The notes: generated from the sequence alone by a model not told the origin. 64,000 nt of DNA from Plasmodiophora brassicae (GCA_036867785.1 CP145424.1:682001-746000); one strand, 5' to 3'. Counted from the first letter of the stretch, positions 35,134 through 47,757 are shown. Made by a program: numbers and translations.

Positions 35134-35233
35134 GCCAGTGGGGCCGTTGCGACCCGGCTCCCTACTCTACTACTATTCTAGGCAACCACCACCCGCCCAG
35201 CAAGCAACCGCTCATCATCGTCTATAATGAAAC

Positions 35234-37154
35234 TCACGCGCGCATCTTGTCTGTCGAGCGTCGCGTCGGCCCATCGATGACAGCGCTGGCAGCAGGTTCG
35301 TCCTGCTCATCGTCGTCGTCGTCGACGCCGTCAATGGTGCAGTGCGCGTACGACCACTGGCTGATGACGTTCTCGGCGAACACGACGACGATGCGGTCGT
35401 CGGCCCGGCTCAGCGCGATCCGGTGGATGCCGCGCACGCCTTCCATTACGTACGACCCGACCATGCGCCGCGTCTTCAGGCTCCACAACGCCAACCGCCC
35501 CGACGCGTCCGCCGTGATCGCCTCCTTGTCGGTCGCCGCCACCGCGACGCACGACGACAGGAACCCTTGCTCGGCGTAGTCGCCCGTTGCGATCAGCAGC
35601 CCGCTCTCGCCGCCATGAAGCGTCCCCACGTTCTGCAGCCGAACCGTGCCGTCCTCGCACGCGCTGAGAATCGCATCGGGCGGGCTCAGCGCAACGCTGG
35701 CGATCGACGTGGGCGCGTACGAGAACTTGACGGGGACGTCGCTGTTCCCGTTGTCGTTCGCGTTGTCGTCGTCGTCGTCGTCGACAACGCCGGACAGGTC
35801 CTGGAAGCGTTGGCTGGTGGCGACGCGCGTCTCGAGCGCCCCGTACTGGTGGACCAGGGTGGCGCGCAGGGCGCCGGTGGCGACCGCCACCTGCACCTGG
35901 ACCAGGCAGCCGCTGCGCGTCGCCACGAACAGCGACGATGCGCGCTCAACGACGCCCGTGATGCACTGCTGGCCGGCCGGCGTCGGCGGCAGACGCAGCG
36001 TCGCGCGCAGGTCGATGCGCGCCTTCACGGCCAGCGGCCCGAACCCGACCTGGAACACGGTGCTGTCCTGGCAGACGAACACGCCGCCGCCGCCGCCGCC
36101 GCCGGGGGTCGGCACAGCGATCCCGGGCACCAGATCCGTCTGGTCGAACAACGGCGTCGCCGATGTTTCGCGCACGTCGACCTGTGTCGCGTCAACGTCG
36201 CGTTCGACGCGGCGAGACAGAGAGAACGGACCCGGACGACGTGCTTTCGCGATGGTCGATCCGTGTGGACCAGGTCGACAGCGAGGAGGGACGCTTGGCC
36301 GTCGGCGGCGACCAGGAACAGGTCCAGGGCGGCGGTGTGGTCGCCGGGCGCCAGCGTGCACCGTGACAGGCAGGCGCAGGACAGGTCGCCCGCCGACAGG
36401 ACGACCACGTCCTTCGGCTCCAGCGGCGCCCCGTTCTCCTTCGACCTGTCGAACGCGACTTGACGCGGGACCGTTAGGGCCGGCGCGCGCACGGTAAACC
36501 ATCGCAGGGGGCAGGCCTACCCAGCAGCCCGTCGCTGAACACGCCCAGCGTCACGCCGTCGACGGCGTCGAACAGCAGGGCGCGGCCGTACGGGCAGAAC
36601 AACGTGCTGACGAACTTGGGCGTATCTGTTCACAACGTCGTCAGCGTAGGCCGGCGACCCCTCGCGCTCTCGTACTCCTGTACATGGCCGTGCGACGCTC
36701 GGCGTCGAGCTCGACCGCCTTCCTGATGGCCGAGAACTTGGTGTCCAGCAGCAGCTTGCGTTGCATCTATCGGGGCAGGTTACTATGTGGGCGGCGACGC
36801 CATACAGCCTACTGACGTCGTCGTTGGCCAGCAGCATCTTCCGGCGCAGGTTCGCCTGGATGTCGTCGTTATACGTGCGATGCATCATCTTATCGTTGAA
36901 GGCGCGCGACTCCTTCCAGGCCATGCGCTGCTCCGAGATCTGATCGATCGACAACGGTCACGTTCCCGTCCTGCCCAAGAAGCCCGCCGCCCTCATACGC
37001 CTTTGAATATGGTCAGCGCCTCCTCGAGGACCTCCAGCGTCCGGATCTTCTCCATGTTGCTGGCGCTGAACGCCTGCTGGGGCAGGTCGACGACCGGGGC
37101 GCCGCTATCCGACCCCTCGGCGACGTCGCTGCCACCATCGCTGACGTCGCTCAT
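35234..37154 (-). CDS. Coiled-coil plus beta-propeller-like (WD-type) protein, unknown role
   Basis: Six exons (37154-36999, 36939-36817, 36766-36676, 36625-36521, 36458-36238, 36181-35234) encode 547 aa. The N-terminal 120 residues are charged and helical (MEKIRTLEVLEEALTIF, ESRAFNDKMMHRTYNDDI). The rest has repeated strand patterns of a propeller: TLFCPYGRALLFDAVDGVTL, SVALSPPDAILSACEDGTVR, GRLALWSLKTRRMVGSYV and AENVISQWSYAH. Acidic runs (about eight Asp near residue 390 and near the C-terminus) and a Gly run break the fold. It resembles WD-repeat proteins but I cannot name an orthologue. Its start lies only 55 bp downstream of the next minus-strand gene's stop. Confidence 0.65.
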
Positions 37155-37209
37155 CGTCGACGGCTGCCCGGGTACGGTTGACCGAGATCGTTTACGTTTT
37201 CGTGCGGAT

Positions 37210-39251
37210 TTAGAATGCGACCAACAACGGGGCGGCGGCTGCCAGGAGGGTCAGCAGGCTGGCGACCCGGATCGGGTTCGTGGCCGACCCGCCGCCCAGC
37301 TCCGCCTTGTACTTGGCGAGCTTCTGCGTCGCCACGACGGTCTCGTTCTTGAGCTCGGACAGCAGGCACAGGTACTGCGTCTCGACGCGCCTGGTGATGG
37401 CCAGCAGGCTCTGGAATTGGTCGCCGCCGCCCGGGTCGGATCGTATCTTGTGCAGCGCCGCCTGCGTCGCCTTGACGAGCACCTGGGGCGGCACCCAGAA
37501 CGGCACCAGGACCCGCTGCGGGGCGACCACCTTCTGCTTCAGGGCCTTGGAGATCTGCTCCAGGGCCACCTCGTGGACCTTGCTGTTCACCTTCCCTGTG
37601 AAGCGCTTCGCGATACGGAAGTCAAAGTCGAGGTCGGGCTCGTCGTCGAACCAGGCGGCGATGAACGCCTTCGGCCCCGCGATGTACTCGGGCAGGATCC
37701 GGACGCGGAGCGACCCGGAGACGTACAGGTCGCTGACAATGATCGGGATGACCATGCCCAGGGCGTGCACCTCGATCTCCAGCTCGAACTTGTCGAGCTG
37801 GACGTCGAGGTCGATGGCGTACGTGAACGGCTCCTCCGGCTGGACGTCGGCCATGTCGATCCCGGGGACGTCGCTCGGCGAGTGGATGCCCAGGTCCAGC
37901 GACACGAACTTGACGTGCGCCCCGACGCCGGGGACCTTGACGGTGCCGACCATCAGCGCGACCAGCCAGGCGACCTTCTGCTGCTGCAGGTAGGTGAACC
38001 CGGCGGTGAACGCGACCTTCTGGATCAGGGCCTGCCACCCGGCCAGCATCTTGGCGGGCGGCACGCCCGACGCCTGCATCGCCTGCCGGAGCTGGGCGTC
38101 CACCAACATGCGACCGCCGGGGCGGCTGAACGCGTCCGGGATGACGGCGTCGCCGTCGTCCACGCGCTTCTCCCTGTCGAGGAATTCCTGCTGGGCAGCG
38201 GCGACGTCCACAACGGTGTCGTTGAACAGCGCCTGGTGGCAGGTCGCGCTGTCCTCGGCGACGTCGATCGACTCGCGGTCGACCTGCAGGTCGACGAGGC
38301 GCTGCTCCTGGTCGTCGAGCTTCCCGTCGATGGTGTCGTCGATGGCGGCGACGACGCTGTCGAGCTTGGCGCTGATCTCGGGCAGCAGGAAGTTCTCGTC
38401 GACGTGCGCCATGTTCTGCTTGGCGAGCAGGTCGATGTCCGCCTTGTAGGCGGCAAAGTCGCTAGATGCCACTACGCGTCCAGTCAGCAGGTGCGGGCCA
38501 GGGACGAGCCCTGCACGGGCCGTGACGTACCTTGGAAGGTGTCCGGCGGCGCCTTCGTCTCCGGGACGCGGTTGACCTTGCCCATCTGCTTGTTGATCAG
38601 GCCGCGGATGATGCCGTCGACCATGCCTTTGACGATCCGGGAGACGGCCGCCTTGAAGAAGTTGCCGATGCGCTGGAAGAACCCGGGGGAGGACGATGGG
38701 CCCAGCTGCCGGCGCTGCTCGGGCGTCAGGTCGTCCTCGGGTTTGTGCAGGCGCAGGTCGTAGGTGGGGAACTCGGGCATGGCGACGAGCTCCCAGGTGA
38801 CGTCGTCCATCGACTCGCCGATCGTGACGGCGACCTGCGCGTTGAACTTCAGGGACTTGAAGACCCAGGTGCCGAAGCCCTTGATGGCCAGGTGCACCTC
38901 GAGGTCGTTCAGCGCCAGGCCGACCCGAAGGACGAACCGGCCGGCGCCAATGTCGTAATCCTCGACGACGAACAGTTGCGGGCGCTGCTCCCGGATCCAG
39001 TCGTCCAGGTCGTCGCCTTCCAGATCCGGCCGCAGGCGGAACCGCTCGATGTTGACCCTGGCGTCGCCGGGCCGCTTGTTGGCCAGGATGGCGCCGTTGA
39101 TCAGCGTCAGGTAGAAGTCGTCCGAGTTGGCCAGGATCTGCGACATCATGACCGTGGAGATCATTTCCGTCCAGGCGGCCAGGCCCTGGTCGGCCGACTG
39201 GCCATTGGCCAGCGCCACCGCCGTCAACGCCAGCAGCCACCGCAGCGGCAT
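37210..39251 (-). CDS. Secreted, probably GPI-anchored protein; possible lipid-binding (TULIP-like) fold
   Basis: Exons 39251-38531 and 38471-37210, joined over a 59-nt intron (GTACGT...GCGTAG; branch CTGAC), give 660 aa. It has a signal peptide (MPLRWLLALTAVALANG) and a C-terminal hydrophobic end after a small-residue spacer (GGGSATNP then IRVASLLTLLAAAAPLLVAF), the usual form of a GPI-anchor signal. Between them lie two similar-looking beta-rich parts (LNDLEVHLAIKGFGTWVFKS and YAIDLDVQLDKFELEIEV) flanking a coiled helical centre (ISAKLDSVVAAIDDTIDGKL). The alternating hydrophobic strands recall lipid-binding TULIP or SMP-type domains, but this is only an impression; no family motif was recognised. 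Confidence 0.6.
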
Positions 39252-39529
39252 TCGACTTGGGAGTTTTCGATGTGGCCATCACCGGCGCCCCACCCGTTTC
39301 GGAAGAAGGTTCGTCGCGTGACTCACTTCAGCGACGCTTCCCAGGTCGATGATCGTGACAGGACGACAGCCACCTTGCATGGGGGGAGCGACTCCACCAC
39401 TAAAGTGCATAACGACGATGAAAACAATTGATTTCATCGCGGTCGTCGGAACGGTATAGAGCCGCTCGTACCGTTCGACCTGGATCGGCACGCCGAGCAG
39501 AATCTGGATGAGCTGACTGGTCGTCGGGC
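39252..39529. promoter_or_regulatory. Divergent intergenic region
   Basis: 278 bp between the starts of the GPI-type protein (minus) and PPP4R4 (plus). It is moderately AT-richer than the genes; no named element is seen. Confidence 0.35.
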
Positions 39530-42500
39530 ATGTCGGCCAAGCCGCAGAAGGTCAAACGCAGGGTGCTCCAGTTCGACGTCAGCGACGGCAGCTCGAATGA
39601 GGCGGCCGACATCCACAGCAAGCTCAAGGTCTGGGTCGGTGGCAGCGGCCGGTGGGGCCGCCCCGCTGACTGGGTCGTCGCCCCTGTGCAGAGCGAGGCC
39701 GAGATCCAGGAGTTCTCCATGCCGGACGACCTGCCGGAGGTCGAACGCGTTTCCCTGCTGCTCGAGAGCAAGAACGAGCTCCAGCGAATGGCGGGCATCA
39801 CCGCCCTGCCGCGCTGCGTCGCTGAGGTGGGTGGCGCCGCCATCACCACGCTCTTCAAACGGTTCGCGAAGGCGACCCTGAAGCAGGAGCAAACGCAGCG
39901 GACCGAGGTCGGTCCGATGCGCCCCGCCGTTATCGCGTCTGACCGTCGGCCACCACCACCACCACCAGGCCGCTGCCGTCCTCACCCGGATCATCCCCGA
40001 CGTGAACGACCCCGATTTCATCCGGTCGACCTGCGTCCCGTTCATCGAGAAGATCATCGAGTCGGCGTCGGGCGAGGGCGGCGACCAGCCATGGGTGGAC
40101 GCCCTGCTGGCGTGCTGCCCTGCGGGAGGGCCGGCCACGGTTCACGACCTCGCCGAGTACGCCGTCGCCAACGCCGACGCCGGCCAGGAGAAGGTATCGC
40201 GGATGATGGCGTGCCGGCTGCTGGGCGCCGTCTACGCCGCTCTCGACGAGCACCACGCCCTGCTGCCCCGGGTCCTGTCCAGCGTGCAATTGCTGTGCCA
40301 GGACACCGACCGCGACGTCCGGTCGACCATATGCGCCCAGCTGCCCTGTAAGCTCGCGACACAGAGCGGACGACGGTGTGATTGACGGAACGGGCAGTGA
40401 TCGTCGAGCGCGCCGACCTGTACACGCGAGAGAACGTCATCTTCCGGGACATGCTGGAGCTGCTGCAGGACGAGGAGATCTGCGTCAAGGTACGCGTGTT
40501 CCTGCGTCGTGCGCGCGGCTATGAAGTCATGAATATCGTGTGCAGATCGCCGCTCTGGGCGCCTGCATCGACCTGATGCCGTCGATGTCGCCGAACACGA
40601 TCTGGGACCGGATCATGCCCTGCGTCATCCGCCTGTACCGGGAGTCGGAGACGGCCGGCGCCGCCTACGCCGACCTGCGCCTCAGCGCCACGAGGCAGCT
40701 CGGTTCGTCCATCAGACGCGCACCCGTCGCCCCGACGCTGAACGTTCCTCCGCCCAGGGCCGCTTCTGGCACGGTTGCACTCGTCGTCACCGTCGTCGTC
40801 GTCATCGTCGAGTTCCTCGCTGGGCAGTGCGACGTCGTTCCTTGTCGACTACTTCAAGGCCGCCGCCCAGGATTCGAACGCGGCGATCAGGCGCCTGTGC
40901 GCGTACAACATGCCGGCCGTGATACACGGGTGCGGCCGAGGGCACTACTCGGCGAGCATTCAGGCGACGCTGGTCGGCCTGATCAACGACCCCGACGCCG
41001 TCGTGCGGTGCACGATCGCGCACGCGTTCCACGAGATTGTCGTGCTGGTCGGCCGGGACCGCTCCATCTCGTTGCTGCGCCCGTGCTTCTTCAAGCTGAT
41101 CAACGACCCCGACCTCGGCGTCCAGGCGGCGCTGGTCGCCCATGTCGACGAGACCGCCGCCTGCATGTTCCGGGCGGAGGCGTTGCCCGGGGAGACGTCG
41201 TCCCCGAAGAAGACCAGGGCGCGGGCGTCCCTCCAGCTGCAGCAGCAGCCGGAGACGCCGCCGGCGACACAACGCGACCAGACCCTGCTGGCGCTGGACG
41301 AACAGATCCTGAAGGCGCTGCTCGAGTACGACACGCGCCTGGAGCTCAGGTGGCGCGATAGGGAGATACTGTTCCGTCGCATCGGTAGGGGACCGTTTCG
41401 GGGAGGCGGTCGGCGCGGTGCTCAACGGTTCCCGCAGGGTCGATGTGCAATACGCTCAGCGCCGACGTGATCCACTCGGTGTGGACAGAGGCGATGCTGA
41501 GCGCGATGCACAGCGACGCGAGGCCGGTGCAGCTGGCGGCGGCGGCCACGCTGGTCCAGCTGATGCGCGCGCAGCAGCGCTGGGTGACGCGCATCGAGAT
41601 CTGCCAGCACATCATCAACGAGTTCGCGCAGTCCGAGTCGAGCCGCGACCGCCTGCTGTTCCTCGAGATGTGCCCGATGCTCATGGAGCACTTCAGCCGG
41701 CGATGGTTCCGCGGTACGCAGTGCCGCGTGGCGAGCTGCACCACGTGCGCGCCCAGCAAACTCCGCGGGCTTACACCATTCGATGGCAGATCGGATCCTG
41801 GATGTGTCCGTCGGGTTGTGCAACGACGACGTGGCGGCGGTGAGGCGGAAGGCGTGCCAGTTGCTGCCGGATTACAGGCGGTTGGTGATCGGCGCCATGG
41901 ACGACCGCCTGGGCGTCGACGCGATCGGGTCGCCGCGGCAGATGACAACGCCGGAGACGATCATGAAGGTGATCGACCGCCTGCAGCTGGACAGCTGCAG
42001 GGACGTGCAGGACGCGGCCCAGGCGGCGCTGGTCGCGTTGAAGCAGGCGGCGGGTAGCTCGAGCAGCGACCCGGCGTCGGACCTGGCGGATCAGGCCAAG
42101 GAGGCGTCCGAGGAAGCCATCTTCAAAGACGATTGCAGCAGCTTCAGCCCCGAGTTCTTCAAGATCGCCCGGTCGTCCTCCATACCGCATGTCCTCCTTC
42201 AGCAGACGCATCATGACACTGCGGCGTCGGCGTCGGCAACCAGATCAACGCCGTCGTCACCGCTGACGGCTATCGCCAGCAAGAAGAAGTCCCTGGTACA
42301 GGTCAACGTCGTCGCCACTGTCGCACAGAACCTTCGAGCCAAGACTAAGGTACGATTCGGTTGCGCGCGTCGCCACGACGAAAACGGCCTGCTAACGTCA
42401 AGGCAACAGTTGAGAAGGGGGACGTTGTCGAACGCGACAGCGCCGACGGTGCCGCTGCTGCCAATATCGAAGTCGATGTCCCAGCCGCCAGCTGGCGTCA

Positions 42501-42679
42501 TCGCATCGTCACCGGAGACCGCGGTGGCCGCCAAGGCCAAATCGGCGACTTTGCCGTCAAGGGCAGGCGGCATGCCGATCAGCGTCCCGCCGCTGAAGAT
42601 TGGTGCCAAAGGGCAAGCGACCGCGGCATCAACCGCCGGGGTCCAGCTTCTGTCACCTCGGTCTAAGAAGAAGCCCTGA
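39530..42679 (+). CDS. PPP4R4-like HEAT-repeat regulatory subunit of protein phosphatase 4
   Basis: Eight exons, with introns at 39908-39968, 40348-40397, 40490-40545, 40703-40757, 41385-41437, 41714-41789 and 42350-42409, encode 912 aa. The order of conserved stretches follows human PPP4R4: DDLPEVERVSLLLESK, SVQLLCQDTDRDVRSTIC, LCAYNMPAVIHG, INDPDAVVRCTIAHAFHEIV, LELRWRDREILFRRI, RPVQLAAAATLVQLMR and VGLCNDDVAAVRRKACQLLP. The helical pairs are HEAT repeats. A Ser-rich insert sits near residue 340, and the C-terminal 200 residues are low complexity with basic clusters. It probably scaffolds PP4/PP2A catalytic subunits in the cytoplasm. The last intron (60 nt) is a multiple of three, so retention would keep the frame. 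Confidence 0.85.
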
Positions 42680-42734
42680 CCTCGTATACCTTAGCCTAAT
42701 AGAGAACGTAATTCCCGTTGATCGACAAAGACCT

Positions 42735-43904
42735 CTATATGTACGATAGGTTGCCAAGGTCGGCATGGGGGGTCCGGCTGTCGCTTTCGTCAACGTCTTC
42801 CAGTTCCGGTTTGTACTCGGCGTGGAGGAAGTAGAGGCCGCAGGGCGGTGCCATGTTCGGCAGGATCGAGCGGTCACGGGCCTCCAGGATACGCTTGACG
42901 TCATCGGGTTCGATGGCGCCCCTGCCAACCTCAACCAGCACGCCCACCATGCTCCTAACCTATGGAATAACGGTAATCAGTACAACGACGACGACATAGC
43001 GACAAGGTTGCTTGTGCACCTGGTGATACAGGAAGGCGTTTGCTGTGACAACAATGTTCAGGAGCGACCCCATCCCAGGGTGCTTTGTCGACCTGACCCA
43101 GATACGTCATTGCATGACAGGCGTGCGCTTGGCAGGCGACCCACTCGAATAGACAATACACGTCCTGTTGCTTGATGTCGAATCTGGTGATCGTCCTTAC
43201 CGGATGCCTGGGCGAAAGGCCCCCCGTCAGCCATCGAGAGGGTGTGCCGTCCCGGAAACCGACCGCCGATACCTGGCCTCACACTTGTGGTCCCGGAACG
43301 ACGAGAAATCATGGGTACCGATCAGGTACTTGCATCCGTCAATCATGCGCTGCACGTCGAGAGTCTCGAAGACATGGTAGACGCGGTTGCGTTCGAAGAT
43401 GGACACCTCGGTGCAGCCGTGCAGGACCCTGTACAGGTAGGTTCGCGATTCGGCCGTCATCCGCGCATGGAATCGCTGTGACACGCGACGGACGTCGGTT
43501 ACGCGAACGTCAGTGAACCGCAGATGCCAGTTCAGCCCTGTCTTCAGGACGTCGGCCGAAAAGGCTTCCTTCTACGACAGCAACGTACGACAGTCAGAGT
43601 GAGTAACCGACGGGGTCCATACGACGCGTACTGCGAGCCCAGTTCTTCGGCACACGCGATCAACATCGACATGGGCGGGTAACGCCAAGGCGTGCACGCC
43701 TTTATCCGTACGGCCGCATCCGACCACAACGCTCGGCTGCTGCCCAGGAAGCATTTTCGCCACGGCGTCCTGCAGGACGCGCTGGACGGTGAACTGGTCG
43801 TCGCGTAACGCCCCGCCTTGCGCCTGCCACCCGTGGTACTGACTGCCGATGTACTGCACGACCAACTTGTACCGAGCCATCCGCGCTGGGCTCAGCAAAC
43901 GCAT
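42735..43904 (-). CDS. TruA-type tRNA pseudouridine synthase (PUSL1-like)
   Basis: Five exons (43904-43632, 43571-43273, 43207-43160, 43092-43020, 42959-42735) encode 305 aa, or 297 from the ATG at 43880. Motifs of the TruA family: MARYKLVVQYIGSQYHGWQA, GCGRTDKGVHAL with the catalytic Asp, RTYLYRVLHG, GTHDFSSFRDHKCEARHPVR, TANAFLYHQVRSMVGVLVEV and LEARDRS..APPCGLYFLHAEY. The enzyme isomerises uridines in the anticodon arm of tRNA. Its compact length and bacterial-like motifs suggest the TruA/PUSL1 group (often organellar) rather than Pus1 or Pus3. It is convergent with PPP4R4, with stops 55 bp apart. Confidence 0.88.
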
Positions 43905-44220
43905 CAAACCGTCGGGCTTCGTGACGCGGTCCTGCGCAGAGTGCGCCTGCGCAAGTCTCCCACATCGACACGGCCCTAATAAGCCGCCGTTATCTGCGAG
44001 GACGCGCGCCTTAACCCGAAACCGTCTTCAGTTGGGTAGGCTTGTCGCCCGAGGCAGGACGTCGGCATCGTTGTGTTTAGCAGCGACACAATACTGGCCA
44101 GAAGTGCAAGATTCGTATGCAGGAAAGGCTCGGCTCGCTCCAAACGATACTGATGGCGACAGCAACGGTATTCCTCCGCACCCGACACTGGGATGCCTTA
44201 ACACCTGTGGACGGCAACCC
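43905..44220. other. Flank between pseudouridine synthase and the LTR element
   Basis: About 315 bp with no accepted gene. It contains the promoter side of the minus-strand pseudouridine synthase and the insertion site of the copia element. Confidence 0.4.
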
Positions 44221-44225
44221 AAACG

Positions 44226-44393
44226 AATCGGGACACTGGTGCGACCTCGAGTCCGCAGAGTGCCTTAGATCAGCAATCATAGGGCGCCTCCCACATATAC
44301 CGCGCAACACTGCCGTACGGCGTCCGTGGCGCACCAATCATACATTCTGCTATCTGGCCTTGTCTGGTCTTGTCCGTGTCCTGCGTGCTAATT
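44226..44393 (+). repeat. 5' LTR of the copia element (168 bp)
   Basis: It matches 54633-54800 over its whole length with no difference seen. It starts AATCGGGACACTGG and ends GTGCTAATT. The leader that follows (about 44410-44580) is a C-rich tract of hexamer-like units (CCTGTC/CCCGTC). Confidence 0.9.
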
Positions 44394-44597
44394 GGTTTTG
44401 GGCCCATCCCAAGCCTTACCCCTGTCCCTGTTCCTGTCCCCGTCCCTGTCCCCGTCCCTGTCCCTGTTCCTGCCCCAGCCCCAGTTCCCGTACTGTCCCG
44501 TGTCCCAGCCCGTGTCGTGATCCAGTTCGCGTTGTGACCGCCCGCGCCCCACGCTCGGTTTGTACCCGTCCCTGTCCCCCTGCTCCCGCCGCCCGCA

Positions 44598-45545
44598 ATG
44601 GCGGAGGACTGGAACCAGATCGTCACAAACCTGAACTCTCAGATCCAGCACCTGCAACAGCAACAACAACAACAGCAGCAGCTTCTACAACAACAGCACG
44701 ATCAACTGCTACAACAGCAACAACTACTGCAGCAGCAACCGTCCCCACAACAGCGAATGGTCTCACAGCATCATGTTTCCGAGCCCAAGGTCAAGCTCCC
44801 CCCCATCTACAACGGCGGCCGTGGAGAACTTCGCGGTTTCCTGAACCAAGTCAAGCTGGTTATCACCCAGCGGCCTGCCACCTATGCGACCGACGCTCAG
44901 AAGGTCGCGCTGGTGGGACAGCTGCTGGGTGGTGATGCTCTTCGGTGGTTTAATCCGTTGTTCGAAAAGGACGACGCGGTGCTGACGGAGTTCGTCGCCT
45001 TTATCAAGGCCTTCAAGACAAGGTTCGGTGACCCTCATCTAGCCGAGACTGCGGCACGGAAGCTACAGCATCTTCGTCAGGGCCGAGGCACTGTCGCCCG
45101 CTTCGCGACAGAGTTCCAAAACCTGGTGGCGGACGCCGGGTTCAACGACTCAGCCTGCCGACACATGTTCCGCGCCGGCCTGTCCAGGGACGTGCAGTTC
45201 CTGCTGCTGTCCCTGCCCGTCGCCGAGACGCTTGACGAGCTTGTCATACAGGCAATCCGGTGTGACAACCGCCTGGCCGAGCACCGATCGACCACCGCCC
45301 TCGTTCCTGTCCCTGCTGCCTCCGCCGCCGCAGTGCCGTCCGCTCCTCCCCCAGCCCCGGCCGCCGCGGTTGGGGATCCCATGGTTATCGACGCCGCGAT
45401 CGGCGGTGGGCCCCGCGCGCCCTTAACCCAAGACGAGAAAGATCGCCGTCGTCGCGAAGGCCTATGCCTTTACTGCGGGGTGGCTGGCCATGTCGCAGTG
45501 TCCTGTCCCGTGCGTCCGCAGGGAAACGCCTCCCGGCGTGGCTGA
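44598..45545 (+). CDS. Copia gag (fossil element part)
   Basis: A 315-aa frame. The start carries a polyglutamine/asparagine coiled stretch. The middle is a copia-type gag (RWFNPLFEKDDAVLTEFVAF, FKTRFGDPHLAETAARKLQH) and the end has a CCHC zinc knuckle (CLYCGVAGHVAVSC). It overlaps the start of the following pol frame. Confidence 0.85.
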   Translation: MAEDWNQIVTNLNSQIQHLQQQQQQQQQLLQQQHDQLLQQQQLLQQQPSPQQRMVSQHHVSEPKVKLPPIYNGGRGELRGFLNQVKLVITQRPATYATDAQKVALVGQLLGGDALRWFNPLFEKDDAVLTEFVAFIKAFKTRFGDPHLAETAARKLQHLRQGRGTVARFATEFQNLVADAGFNDSACRHMFRAGLSRDVQFLLLSLPVAETLDELVIQAIRCDNRLAEHRSTTALVPVPAASAAAVPSAPPPAPAAAVGDPMVIDAAIGGGPRAPLTQDEKDRRRREGLCLYCGVAGHVAVSCPVRPQGNASRRG

Positions 45546-47757
45546 AATCCCGGTCGGTCGCCACGCCTACCAATACACCTGTTCCATCATGCAACCCCGA
45601 CCACTTCTTTCCCGAGCCAAGTATGATTTCCGCGTCCACCAACCTCGTCGAGCACTTGGACCGTGTCCTAAGCATAGACGTGTCCCTTCAACTCGACAAT
45701 GGCAAGACTGTACAGACGACGGCACTTATCGACTCAGGAGCAACCAACGACTTCATACACTCCGACTTCGCCCGCGCTCACAACGTTCCGCTCACCAAGA
45801 AACCCGCACCGGTAGATCTGGAGGTAATTGACGGGCGGCGGCTACCGAAGGTGGCGCTGGAAACGGCCCCTGTCCGCCTCAGTATCGGCAACCACTCCGA
45901 ATCGATCGTGCTGAACGTAATCGACTCCCCGCGATTCCCGATTATCCTCGGCATGACCTGGCTCTCAAGGCACAACCCGAGCATTAACTGGACACACCGA
46001 ACGATGGAGATTACTCGTGTCGCTCAGGACGCCGCGCGCGAACAGAGCGAACCCAAGGAAGCCATCACAGCCCTAACCTTGCACGACAATGGCGTATTCT
46101 CTCAGCAACCAGACCCACCACCTCAAGACCTCTCGCCACCCACACGACACGAACGGCGGTCGAGGGCCCGTGTTGACAGCGGCAAGGTGCCCTACGCCGT
46201 TCCGCTTCCCGGGGATTGGAACCAAGCCCAGAGTCTCAAGCGTTGGCACCACCGCCTCGGCCACCGTAACCTGCGTGACGTCATCCTGATGGCAAATCAT
46301 GACCTTACCGAATCCATGGAGATCCTGGCACAGAAGGTTGACAGGTTCTGCGAAGGGTGCGCTATCGCGAAAGCCAAGGAACGTCCTTTCCCCTCGGAGT
46401 CCAAAGAAAAACAGTGGAACGTGCTCGAGAGAATCGACGTCGACGAATGCGGACCGCTTCCCGTCGCCTCACTCAAAGGGGAGCGATACTTTATCACGTT
46501 CACGGAATTTGCAACCAGGATGAAATTTACCTTCCTGTTGCACCACAAGAACCAGGCGCTGACCAAGTTCAAGGAGCTCAAGACTCGAATTGAGAATCGC
46601 CTGGAGAAATCCATTAAGATCCTCTTCGGCGACAACGATGGGGTATTCATCAACAACGAGTTCAAGGCGTTCTTGCAGGACAACGGGATCGAGTGGAGAT
46701 CAACGGTGGAGTATTCCTCCAAGCAGAACGGTGTCTCCGAACGGGGACACCTGACGCTCATGGACTCCGGTCGCGCAATGCTCGTACACGCAAGGCTCCC
46801 CAAGCAGTTCTGGGGACCCGCAATTCTGACTGCCAGCCAGGTCCATAATCTCTGCCCCCACCCACGCGATCCCTCGACCACGCCCCATGAAATGCTGTCG
46901 CGCTCGAAACCTGATATCCGCTACCTTAGAACGTTCGGGTGCGACGCATATGGCTACGTCCCGTCCAGCCAGAGAACGAAGCTGGACCCACGCGCCGTGA
47001 AAGGCATCTTCATCGGATATGCAGATCACCAGAAAGGGTACGTCCTCTATCACCCTTCGTCCGGCCTGATCAAGGTGTACCGCAGCGTGACGTTCAGCGA
47101 AGACAGCTTCGGCGGCCGCAGTGCGGACGACGCCCTCGCCGATCCCGAGGAACCTGAGTCTGGATACGACAGCGACTACGTTCCCTCCGGTGACGAACCC
47201 GCTGTCGAGGGGGCGCAGTCCGCCGCAGGCCCCAATGAGGATCCGCGACCTCCCACCGAACGAGCCCGGCGTCTCTCCCGCAAGCCAGACCGTTTAGGAG
47301 ATCCCGTCCACCACGCCTGGATCGCGTCCCTGCAACCTACCAACGACGATCCTATTCACCACATGTGGATAGGTTCCACACATCAATGCGACGACGACGA
47401 TGACGCCGCGCTCAATGCAGATGACCCCGACACTCCAAACACATATGAAGACGCCATGGCAAGTCCCGAGGCAGAGTTCTGGACTAAGGCGATGGCCGAT
47501 GAATTGAAGAGCCTGAAACAGCACAAGACATGGGAAGCCGTGGAGCGACTACCCGTCGGGGCACGCCCCATCGGATGCCGCTGGGTCTACAAGCGCAAGA
47601 TCACCAAGTCAAGTCAGATCCCGCCGGACACCACCTGGGTTCTCCGCCATGACCCCGACGGTGTCACCTCCTACCGGTACAAGGCTCGACTATGCATACT
47701 CGGCTACAGACAGCGCCAGGGGATCGACTACACGAACACCTATGCGCCAGTCGTCCG
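45464..47757 (+). CDS. Copia pol, left part (protease, integrase, start of RT) (fossil element part)
   Basis: The protease motif is ALIDSGATNDFI. The GAG-pre-integrase zinc region has WHHRLGHRNL and CEGCAIAK. The integrase core has VDECGPLPVASL, LFGDNDGVFINNEF and the Glu-containing KQNGVSERGH. The reverse-transcriptase start has KTWEAVERLPVGARPIGCRW. The region is cut at the gypsy target site. Confidence 0.85.

Noticed and set aside
36787-38763. A 658-codon open frame on the plus strand
   Set aside because: It is antisense to the propeller and GPI-type genes and rich in L, D, V and R runs, as expected from a high-GC shadow frame.
44598-45545. Copia gag polyglutamine region as a host glutamine-rich gene
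   Set aside because: The zinc knuckle, the position after an LTR and the overlap with pol identify it as part of the retroelement.
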